DNA from: Mucidula mucida
Lineage: Eukaryota > Basidiomycota > Agaricomycetes > Agaricales > Physalacriaceae
Reading direction: 5' to 3'
DNA: 64,000 bases
Assembly: GCA_015501055.1 (NCBI GenBank)
Contig: JADNYV010000003.1
Location: forward strand, 62,001 to 126,000
The notes under the pieces: model-generated
What the model was told of the DNA's origin: nothing
The model's database searches: none
The model's input: only the letters and a program-made list of their open reading frames with translations
Program-made: the position numbers and the translations under genes
Shown here: in pieces, positions 24,386 through 33,255 of the stretch
How the letters are laid out: each line of letters begins with the position of its first letter
How positions within the stretch are numbered: position 1 is the first letter of the stretch

Positions 24386-25507
24386 CTACATGGTCAACTT
24401 GGGAAGGACCTTGATCATCTGGTCAATATCGACAAACTGCACCCAACTCTGTAGATTTCTCCGCTCGTCGTTCCATATGAACGTCGACTCCTGCTGTGTG
24501 CTTCTGAAGAATGCAGACACACAAACGTACAATTCCTCGACGATAGTGTCTCCTCGGGCGACGCCGAGCTTCGCATTCCACAAGCGAAACTCCCAGCCCT
24601 GCAGAGGATGACCATCGCACCACGCCTTCCCAGCGGGTGCGTTGAACTCGAGACGCTGATAGTTCAAGCCGTGCGACAGCCCGATGGCGTGCACGTACGC
24701 TTCCTTAAGCGCCAGGATGATAGAAATCCGGCGCAGAGCAGTCTCGATGCCTTGATCCCGTGGGATGAGGTTGATCTCGTTTTCAGTGAGCTTTATCACA
24801 ACAATCAGCACCAGATATCATTACTAATAGAAGCAAAAGACGCCACGAACCTGCGAACGAAGGGACTCGAGATAGTTTACCAAACTTCGGAAGCGCGAGG
24901 GCAGGGCAATTAGCTGAATACCAAGACCGAGGTTCACGACGAATTTCTGCACTCCTTGGGTCATGGCGATTCCGCATAGGGAAGGTCCGTACTGGATGTG
25001 GTACCCGATCATTGAGGTAAGAAAACGTCCAGGTTGCATGTCTTCGGGCATCTACATTATTATTATGTTTTTCAGGTTGAGGACAAGATGTCAATAAGCG
25101 AGCTTACCTGTTCAATCCAATGCTTCCCATTGGGGGTAACGCAGTCGCGCCACTTGGCTTTAGGTATTCGACGGTGGCGCATCATGAGAACCGGAAGCAA
25201 CTGGGTGATGACATGGCCTGCGGACCGTTAAACTCTTACTCAATAGGTACTTCAGATGGACGTACGAAAAGAGTTAGGATCCTCCGGAGTGAAAGCACCA
25301 AGTTGGACGTGCGGAAAGTGATCTTTAAGCAAGCTATAACATGCATCGTATTCCTGGAAAATGAGTAAATTTCTATTTCACAGCGTAGAAGCGGTTCTCG
25401 ACTTCTGTTGTGTACTCGCGGTTGAGCGAAAGCATCCAGATAAGAATCGGGTGTTCTTGAGTACTTTGGTTTAGGGTGGGAGGTGGCGGGCCTGAATGGA
25501 ATGCCAT
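24386..25507 (-). CDS. 4'-phosphopantetheinyl transferase domain protein, divergent
   Basis: Sfp-type transferases move phosphopantetheine from CoA to a serine of carrier proteins such as Lys2, PKS or NRPS. Four main exons join to MAFHSGPPPPTLNQSTQEHP, then AKWRDCVTPNGKHWIEQ, the middle with GYHIQYGPSLCGIAM and NLGLGIQLIALPSRF, and ILALKEAYVHAIG. The last matches the Mg-binding WxxKEAxxKA signature except Leu for Trp and a changed last Lys. The usual GxD Asp appears as Gln in GLGIQL. So the fold is recognisable but two canonical positions differ; activity is uncertain. Reading frame is clean. No PKS or NRPS lies nearby. The assignment as PPTase is by motif and could be wrong in detail. Confidence 0.65.
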
Positions 25508-26973
25508 CGGAATTTGCCTTGAGGGCTGGTTGGATGGCCCCGGAATCGACATGTATAATCAGCGTAACAGGTGAGGGTAGCAGTCAGCGCTTTCCGAGCC
25601 GAGGAAGTGGCGTTTAAAGTATTCCGAGCCACAGTTTGGTTGTCGAGGTCAAAAGTAAAATTCAAACATGGTTTGTTTCCGTTCACGTGGCACTGATGGT
25701 ATCACGGACCGAGTCCCGGTGCCAATGCTTCCGGTCACCGAATGGCAATCTACACTTCCAAGGCGTGCTAGAATGAAACGGATACATTCGAGAAGGTGTG
25801 GAAGTGCTAGATAGAATCTATACATGTCCAATCTAGAAGGCGTACGTTTTATCACAGAACGAAGTCCAAACTATTCTTGTCAGCTCAATTCCCTTGAAGA
25901 ATGGCGCGCCAGAGACGAAGTCCTGAGTATATATAACAGAGATAACTTCCTGAGCATGCTTGATAACTGCTGCTCCTATCCGCTGTTATTCGTATCCCGA
26001 AGAGGCCCCGCCATTCACTCTCGCTCTCGTTGGTCAACGGAGACGAGCTTAACGCGATCGTTCAACAGCCGCTCCAAGTAGCATATGTCCATAGCGGGTA
26101 TCGCGAGAGGACATAAGCAATCAGCCCGGTGTATCTATCAGTATGTTTTCCACCACGATGTATTCGGAATCGGCCTGCTTCTACATGAATGTTACATGTA
26201 TGAGGAATATATACCAGTAGCAGGTCGCGGGAGGCTGATATGGCCGACCCACACAATTGCTTAGGGCGCCAATAGAGAAACCGACGATAAGATTTATCTG
26301 TAGGAAGTGTTCCAAGTACTCACCACCGGCGCGAGCGTCTGCGGCCAATGCGAGTGATGGACCGGGTTTATAATAAGTCTTGCCAGAGTCTATCGCAATC
26401 GGACAATGACTCAACACTCAGATCTCTTCGTAAATCGCAAGGCAGAGTGAGAGATAGAGCAGGAAAGCCGCCCCGAACGCGACATTGATATGCACAGACA
26501 TTGGTGATTGGTCTGTAACATGCAATAGGCGGCAAGACCGGCGCGTGGTATTGGACATCTCAGTTGTAGAAAGCTTAGGTTAGAGGGCTAACTCCATGCA
26601 TACTCGGGCATCGGTAAATCTGCGATGGCGAGCCACGCCGCACAGATCGGTGGGAGGAGAACAGAGAGGGCAAACAAGGGAGCAAGACGTTGTGAGTGAG
26701 ACAGGAAGTACAAGATTGCACGGAACAGCGATCGGCGGAGAGAGGCAGCTGGCATGATTCTGCAGGAAGGACCCTACGTGAGAACAATAGTGGCGGACAA
26801 CAAAGTGAGAACGGCAGGGTCGGCACGAATCAGACGATCAAAATATTTCAAAAATAACCATTTATCGAATTATCAGTACATGGCACCATACCATTTTCTA
26901 CTTTTCTATATAAGCCCCGCATCTTGCTCTCTAGCCTCCATCCCCCGCTTTCCCACTCACCATCATCACCGCA
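25508..26973. other. Long intergenic region upstream of HMG-CoA synthase
   Basis: 1466 bases between the divergent PPTase-like and HMG-CoA synthase genes. An E-box TCACGTGG occurs near 25683. The right end is pyrimidine-rich next to a TATA box. No convincing gene: the longest open frame, on the minus strand at 25649-25855, shows no family resemblance. Confidence 0.5.
26907..26914 (+). promoter_or_regulatory. TATA box of HMG-CoA synthase
   Basis: TATATAAG lies 60 bases before the start codon, followed by a CT-rich leader, a typical arrangement for a strongly expressed fungal gene. Confidence 0.6.
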
Positions 26974-28555
26974 ATGTCTGCCTCCACCGCCCGCCCTAAA
27001 GATGTTGGTGTCCTTGCCGTAGAGGCCTACTTCCCCCTTCGAGTACGTCTGGTCTTGCTGTTTTCGCGTTCTATTCACTGACTTTCACTCAGTGCATCTC
27101 GGAAGCTGCCCTCGAAGAGTTTGACGGCGTTTCCAAGGGAAAATACACCATCGGTCTTGGCCAGGAATACATGGCCTGGCCAGACGACCGTGAGGACATC
27201 AACTCGTTCGCGCTGAACGGTATGCTCCTGCGCTACCATCGATAGCAGCACCCTCACAGTCATTTGCAGCCGTCTCTGGTCTTCTTGAGAAATACAACAT
27301 TGACCCCAAATCAATCGGCCGAATTGATGTCGGGACGGAAACTATCATTGACAAGTCCAAGTCGGTCAAGACCCATCTCATGGACCTCTTCGCCGAGTCT
27401 GGCAACTTTGACATCGAGGGTATTGACTCCAAGAATGCTTGCTACGGTTCCACGGCTGCTCTCTTCAACGCCATCAACTGGGTGGAGTCCAGCTCTTGGG
27501 ACGGCCGTAACGCCATTGTTGTTTCTGGCGACATCGCCGTCTACGCTGAGGGTGCTGCGCGACCGGCTGGTGGTGCTGGTGCTGTCGCACTCCTCATTGG
27601 CCCCAACGCCCCCGTCGTGTTTGAACGTAAGCTTCAATGCATGTACAATGTGTAAACCATCTCACATGTTGACGTACAGCTACGCACGGAACCTATATGG
27701 CCAACACGTACGACTTCTATAAGCCTAATCTCTCCTCGGAATACCCCGAGGTCGACGGTCCCGTCTCGGTCGTCACCTACATTGCTGCCCTCGACAATGC
27801 CTACACCGCTTTCAGGCAACGGACTGATAAGAGCACAAAGCCGGAGACGGGCAAGTACTCGTTCTCACTTGACAGTGTGGACTACGCACTGTTCCACAGT
27901 CCCTATGGCAAACAAGCCGTTAAGGGACATGCTCGCATGGCTTTCAACGACTTCTTGTCGAACCCCTCCGCTCCCCAATACGCCAATGTCCCCAACCCCG
28001 AGTCCTTCCTCTCCCTCTCCCAGGCCGCCTCGTTGACAGACAAGAACGTCGAGAAGACCTTCATTAATATCGCCAAGGCGTGCTTCAAGGAGAAGGTCGA
28101 CCCCGCCATGGCCTGCTCCCGCCGCCTTGGTAACATGTATACCGGCTCCCTCTACGGATGCCTTGCATCCTTACTGTCCACCGTGGAGCCCGCCACTCTC
28201 CTCAACAAACGTGTCAGCTTCTTTGCTTTCGGTAGTGGCTGCGCCTCCTCGTTCTGGACCGCCCGCATTAAAGGCGACACTTCTGAAATCCGGGAGAAGC
28301 TGGATCTCCTTAATCGGTTGGCATCGATGAAGGTTGTCCCTTGCCAAGATTTCGTTGATGCGCTTGCTGTACGTTCTCTTGTCTTCATCTTATCTGATAG
28401 ATAACTGATAATCTACAAAAGCTGCGTGAAAAGAACCATAACAGTGTTTCCTATACTCCCGAGGGTTTGATAGAAAACATCTGGCCTGGTGCCTACTACC
28501 TCGACAGTGTTGACTCCAAGTACAGGAGGAAGTACTTGCGCGCTCCGGTCGCATA
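26974..28555 (+). CDS. ERG13: Hydroxymethylglutaryl-CoA synthase
   Basis: Condenses acetyl-CoA with acetoacetyl-CoA to HMG-CoA, the step before HMG-CoA reductase in the mevalonate route to sterols and terpenoids. The protein begins [20 protein letters not shown]. Catalytic Glu lies in [16 protein letters not shown], the nucleophilic Cys in [13 protein letters not shown] (TGC at 27440-27442), and the catalytic His in [11 protein letters not shown]. It ends YLRAPVA. Four introns: 50 nt after residue 23, one after ALN, one before [13 protein letters not shown], and one near 28370-28420. All frames join cleanly and length is normal for the cytosolic enzyme. A TATA box precedes it. Confidence 0.95.
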
Positions 28556-29351
28556 ATTTCGTGTATTACATATTCTAGACATCATATAGAGACAGTTTGT
28601 ACAATAATTATGCTTTGTGTAATCTCCACGACGGGTTGATGTTTTGTGTGGTTGGGCAGGAACTGGATGTGCAGCAACATTGAGGGAGTTGAAAATGGAA
28701 CGTTTAGTTAGGCCTGTTTCCTGCCACCATCATAGTGGAGACCGTGTATCCCAGATAGGTATTCTACTCACTCATGATTGAAAACATTCCAGCATTTGCA
28801 TACAGAGAATCGAATTGAGCGTCCCCAAAGCGTGCTTATCTCTCGATCGACTAGCACTTACCTCATGGTATCCTACGCTTCCGCCTACATCCTCCCCCTG
28901 CAAATTAGCATTATCTACGTCAGATCGAACTTGCAGGAGGGATTTCCCACTGCATAGTGTGTCAAGTTTTGGCACCAGTCGCGTGCCTGTACGCAAGGCT
29001 TCATGTGCAGTAACTTTCGAAGCTCATGGCCCAAGATTACTGCAGAACAGTGGCACGCGCACTCTGGAGTCTGTATCGCTATTGATCACTCCTTTTTCTT
29101 ATCATCGCCACACAGAGGGTGACGACACTCCTGCCATGCTGTACACCATGTAAATGTTGGAGTGAGCGTCTTTTGTCCGGTCAGTCTGCACGTATAAGAA
29201 CCAGCACCATTCCTCAAACAGCTGGATATCGCCTTCGTCGAGGACTAGGAACCTTTGCTGACTTGGGTTACGTCGCGTCATGATCTCGCCAATCCTTGTC
29301 GCTTCCTCTTTGGGGAGGGAGAAAGACAACGATATTCGGCGGTCTATGGCT
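28556..29351. other. Intergenic region after HMG-CoA synthase
   Basis: Holds the HMG-CoA synthase 3' flank and, on the minus strand at 29102-29329, a 75-codon frame reading MSFSLPKEEATRIGEIMTRR then EWCWFLYVQTDRTKD. That frame has a natural-looking composition and may be the truncated remnant of a gene cut by the insertion of the phospholipase fragment beside it, but I recognise no family. Confidence 0.4.
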
Positions 29352-29884
29352 CATCGGTACTGCAATGCGCAGCTGGTAGCGCTCAACTGGCAGACTTTTG
29401 GTGAGTCCATGAAACACTTTCACTCTTTGAGCTTAGTATAACCAAAGCCGTTCGGGAGGACGCTTTTGCTGTTCGGATTGGGACTCGAACCGTTCGCTGA
29501 GGGAGGAACAAACGCATCGCCTGCGTGTGTCCAGTCTGGAACACGCGTAGATGCCTCCACATATGAATCCACAGTGCCTTTTTCGACGATTTCACGACCA
29601 CTGCCATCCTTGGGCCGCGGCGGTAGCTGCTGAGCCGAGATGACAGTAATGTCCAGATAGTGTGCGCTCCGTTGTGCAAGGAACGCTATTTGTAACGCCT
29701 TCGGTTTCAAGGCATACTAGTCCGATCGGCCATTTCGTTGGTCAATGCAGTGTGGGAAGAGAAATTGCGAAATTTATTGTAAGAGGTATGAATGAGTTGA
29801 TCTTCGTGGACTTTGTCGTGAGGCAAGAGGACGAGGAACCATTAGCGGTCTTCCCTGCGTCACCAGGATCCCTACAACATGGTA
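29352..29884. pseudogene. Rearranged duplicate of the phospholipase C 3' region
   Basis: Three blocks match the gene at 16638-19863. Block 1 (29352-29433, plus) equals 19080-19170, with VALNWQTF and the following donor site. Block 2 (29487-29713) equals 19242-19475 but is inverted: the minus strand reads AHYLDITVISAQQLPPRPKD. Block 3 (29748-29884, plus) equals 19568-19718, with VWEEKLR and ELIFVDFVV. So the middle of the C2 domain was flipped in place. The blocks have indels and cannot encode a C2 domain. NmrA copy D follows on the same duplicated segment. Confidence 0.88.
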
Positions 29885-30187
29885 TTGTTCTCTTTCGTAC
29901 AATACTAGTTCCGACTTCATCCAGATTTCATCGTCTGAAGTTGCGTCCCGATTAGCACTGCAGATTAGCACTGCACAGATGAGAAACCATCAGCCTCGGA
30001 CGTGTCTGTGTCTGTGCGTTGTCAGCTCTCATCAATGCGATAGTAATCGCCGACATGTTGTACAAAGTCCATTTCTAATGAGCGATTCCCGAGAGCACGG
30101 AAAATGCGTTATGATTCAGCATCGATCGGGTAGAAACAAGTCTTAAGAACGTGCAGTCGGGAAGGATACGTCTATACAAACTCCCTC
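29885..30187 (+). other. Upstream region of NmrA copy D
   Basis: From about 30020 it matches the region before copy C. The last 150 bases of the phospholipase gene present before copy C are missing here. A short direct repeat, ATTAGCACTGCAG then ATTAGCACTGCAC, sits at about 29953-29980. Confidence 0.6.
30083..30098 (+). promoter_or_regulatory. Shared 16-base upstream element, copy D
   Basis: CGATTCCCGAGAGCAC, 90 bases before the ATG, the same spacing as in copy C. Confidence 0.45.
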
Positions 30188-31290
30188 ATGTCTACTACTA
30201 CCAAACCATTCGTGCTCATCGTCGGAGGTGCTGGCCAAACTGGTCGTGTCATCACCAAAGCGTTGTTGAAGGAGGGCAAATTCGTGCGTCGATCAATCTC
30301 GAAAGTGATCTGCGCTAATCAGCCTCATCGCAGCAAGTCGCCTTGTTAGTCCGTCCTAGCTCCGTCAACAAGCCTCTCGTGAAAGAGTTGCAGACGGCGG
30401 GAGCAGAGATCCGCATTGGCGACATAACAGAGGCTCCGGAGAAGATTGAAGCTTTCTTGCAGGGAGTCGATATTCTCGTCTCGCTCGTCCTCGCGATGAT
30501 CGACCAGAAACCGCTGTTCCGCGCTGCGAAGAAAGTGGGCGTTGGACGCGTCGTTCCCTCCGACTTTGGTCCTTATGCGCCCCGTGGCGTAATGACCATG
30601 CAGGACATTGTAAATCTATCCACATCTTTGAACAACCTGATGATCTGACTCTGTGTGCATATAGAAACTTGGCGTCCGGGACTACATCAAGGAGCTCGGG
30701 TTGCCCTATACCTTCATCGAAGTCGGCTGGTGGCTACAAGGGTTGTTTCCCTACCCACACGCCACGCCAGAAAATTTCTTCATCACCAAGACCTACGTCG
30801 GGGACCGCCAGAAGAAGGTTCTATACACAGAACTCAACTCAATCGGGACTTTTGTTGCACGCATCCTCGCCGACCCGCGCACTCTCAACCAGACGGTCAT
30901 CACATACGATGGCGAGGCCAGTTTGAACGACGTCTCTCCCGTGGTGAACAGGATTTCTGGAGAGGATTTCTCCGACTTTACAAGGGTATGTGGTGATCAT
31001 CTCACTCTCCATGATTCCGTGATGCTGATTGCGACGTGTAGGTCCCAGATGAGGAGATTTTCGCCAGAATGAAGAGCAATGATGTCGGGACCAAGGTCGT
31101 GTCGGAATATTGGAACAGCCTCTATATTCGTGGGGACAACACGCTCGCGAACGCTGTGGCTGGTGGGTCATTGGATGCACGGAAATTGTACCCGGATGTG
31201 CCAGTCGCCTCGGTGGAGCAGGCAGCGAAAGAGTTCTACGCTAACCCTCCGATTCCAGAGTATGATCTCTCAACGGTGTCATTGAACTAG
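30188..31290 (+). CDS. NmrA/isoflavone-reductase-like oxidoreductase, copy D
   Basis: Full atypical short-chain dehydrogenase, 313 residues; predicted NAD(P)H-dependent, substrate unknown. Exons 30188-30283, 30334-30609, 30665-30985 and 31042-31290 have the same lengths as in copies B and C, with GT-AG introns. Motifs: GGAGQTG, RVVPSDFGPYAPRGV, LGLPYTFIEVGWWLQG. Exon 2 starts with Gln (CAA) where the others have Arg (CGA). In exon 3 it differs from copy C at several places (SLNDVSPVVNR for TVNDIYTVASK). The gene is intact. Its 3' flank matches copy B, while its 5' side matches copy C. Confidence 0.92.
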
Positions 31291-32162
31291 ATAATGCGGA
31301 ATCAGTGTATCACTAGTTAGATAATCAAGTCACTGCGTGAAGCAAAGACATACTCCTGCATGATTCGACCATAAAACATGAGCCCAGCATGCTCAGTACG
31401 CCTGCTCACTGCACGCACAGATGAGGGTCACTCCCGTGGACCTTTTACCAGAATCCGTTAAGATTTTCAGTCCGAGACTCCAGATTACGTCAATTGAACC
31501 TCGACGTTTCTAATACTCTGTCTCAGTGCCTCTTTTGAAGAGCTTGTATAGCACGACAGCAGATGCTTCGCAGCAACGGTGTGCTACATCTGCGGAGAAA
31601 TGACGTGTTGCCGAAGACGGCTCTGGTTGGCTCGCGCGCCTAATCATGGTGGAAGAAGACGAATTATCAACGAATTATGCAAAGCTTCAGGGGATCATGT
31701 GGACGTGGTTGGTCTAAAAGGGGGTTTCCATTTTGGGCATTCACTATTTACCACTGGTACTACTTGGGTACTACCACCTTGTTGCGTTCATGTTGTCGCC
31801 AAAGGTCCTCGTCGTGAGTGAATTCGCTTCCCTTTTCTTAGTACATCTGATCTTCTCAGCAGAAACTAATCCTTCTGTCGATTCTTCGTTCTTATATTTA
31901 GAGTGTCGAAGCAAACCGAACGAATCGTCTTGACCGAGTAATCTTTAGTGTGATGTTTTCGCGTGGCTGCGGGTCGATCGGTCGTTGCAAGGACCCATCA
32001 GGCTGATAGGCATTGGGACTACACACACTCAGTCTGACAGTTATCATAAGCTACCGCTTTACCCGATTCCCGAGAACACGGACAACGCGAATCTGAGTCA
32101 GTCTGGATGTGGGTACACATTAAAAAGGTGGAATAATGAACCATTGGTATACACAACCCGCT
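31291..32162. other. Spacer between NmrA copies D and E
   Basis: 31291-31361 matches the 3' flank of copy B; scattered blocks to about 31840 match the flank of copy C (TTCCATTTTGGGCATTCA, GTCCTCGTCGTGAGTGAATT). After 31850 the sequence is unmatched until the promoter of copy E. No gene is supported. Confidence 0.55.
32064..32079 (+). promoter_or_regulatory. Shared 16-base upstream element, copy E
   Basis: CGATTCCCGAGAACAC, one change from the other four copies, 84 bases before the ATG. Surrounding bases are more diverged than the element itself, followed by ACATTAAAAAGG, TATA-like. Confidence 0.45.
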
Positions 32163-33255
32163 ATGTCGACGACTGCTAAACCGTTCGTGCTCATGGTTGG
32201 AGGAACCGGCCACATTGGTCGTGGAGTTACAAAAGCTCTATTGGAGGAGGGCAAATTCGTGAGTCCATGTAATGTTTCTCGTGATCCAATGAGCGCTAAT
32301 CCCTGTAATAGCGAGTTGGTTTGTTAGTTCGTCCCAACTCCGTCAACAAGCCCATTGTGCAGGAGTTGAAGGCAGCTGGAGCAGAGCTTCGTATTAGCGA
32401 CATAACAGAGGCCCCGGAAAAGATTGAGGCTTTCTTGCAGGGTGTAGACGTTCTCATCTCAATGGTCCTGGTGTTCGTCGACCAAAAACCTCTGTTCCTC
32501 GCCGCGAGGAAAGTGGGTGTCGGACGCGTCGTTCCTTCCGATTTCGGTCCTTACGCACCACACGGTGTGATGTTCATGCAAGACATTGTGAAATTTATCA
32601 GCCTCCTTGAATAACCTCATAACCTGACTGTGGCGCATTTAGAAATTTGACGTCCGGGACTACATCAGGGAACTCGGTTTGTCCTATACTTTCATCGAAG
32701 TCGGATGGTGGCCACAAGCACTGTTCCCTTTCCCACACGCCACGCCAGAAGGCTTCTTTGTCTCCAAGACCTACGTCGGCGACCGTCAGAAGAAAGTGTT
32801 ATACACAGCTGTCTACACAATCAGTGCTTTCGTCGCGAGTATCATAGCCGACCCACGCACGCTCAATCAGACGGTTATCACGTCTGATGGTGAAGCTAAT
32901 GTAGACGAAATCTGGGCTACGGCAAAGAAGATTTCCGGAGAGGATTTCTCCGACTTCACAAGGGTATGAATTATCATCGCGTCTTGACTGTGACACTGAT
33001 TGCGACGCGTAGGTTCCAGATGAGGAGATTTTTGCCAGAATGAAGAGTGATAATGTCGCAGCGAAGGGCTTAGCGGAGTATTGGAACACTCTGTCTATTC
33101 GCGGCGACAACACGCTTGCCAACGCTGTGGCCGCCGGCTCGTTGGATGCGCGGAAGCTATACCAGGATATTCCAGTCGTTTCGTTGGAGCAGCTAGCGAA
33201 GGAATTTTACGCCAACCCTCCTGTATTCGAGTATGATCTTTCAGCGCTGTCTTGA
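32163..33255 (+). CDS. NmrA/isoflavone-reductase-like oxidoreductase, copy E (most diverged)
   Basis: Atypical short-chain dehydrogenase of 311 residues; predicted NAD(P)H-dependent, substrate unknown. Exons 32163-32258, 32312-32587, 32643-32963 and 33013-33255 keep the intron positions of the other copies; the last is two codons shorter and ends EYDLSALS. Motifs: GGTGHIG, RVVPSDFGPYAPHGV, LGLSYTFIEVGWWPQA. It differs from B, C and D through its whole length (for example ISMVLVFVDQKPLFLAARK), so it split off earlier than the others. All introns have GT-AG ends. Intact; probably a distinct isoform rather than a redundant copy. Confidence 0.92.

Noticed and set aside
28815..29153. A 112-codon plus-strand open frame
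   Set aside because: Ser/Thr-rich shadow-like composition, no start context, no splice partner, no family.
20248..33255. A secondary-metabolite cluster (NmrA reductases, phosphopantetheinyl transferase, HMG-CoA synthase)
   Set aside because: No backbone enzyme (PKS, NRPS, terpene cyclase), P450 or transporter is present; the other genes are housekeeping.
1..33255. Repeat-induced point mutation in the duplicated segments
   Set aside because: Copies B-E keep open frames and do not show heavy C-to-T change by eye; RIP is also mainly an ascomycete process.
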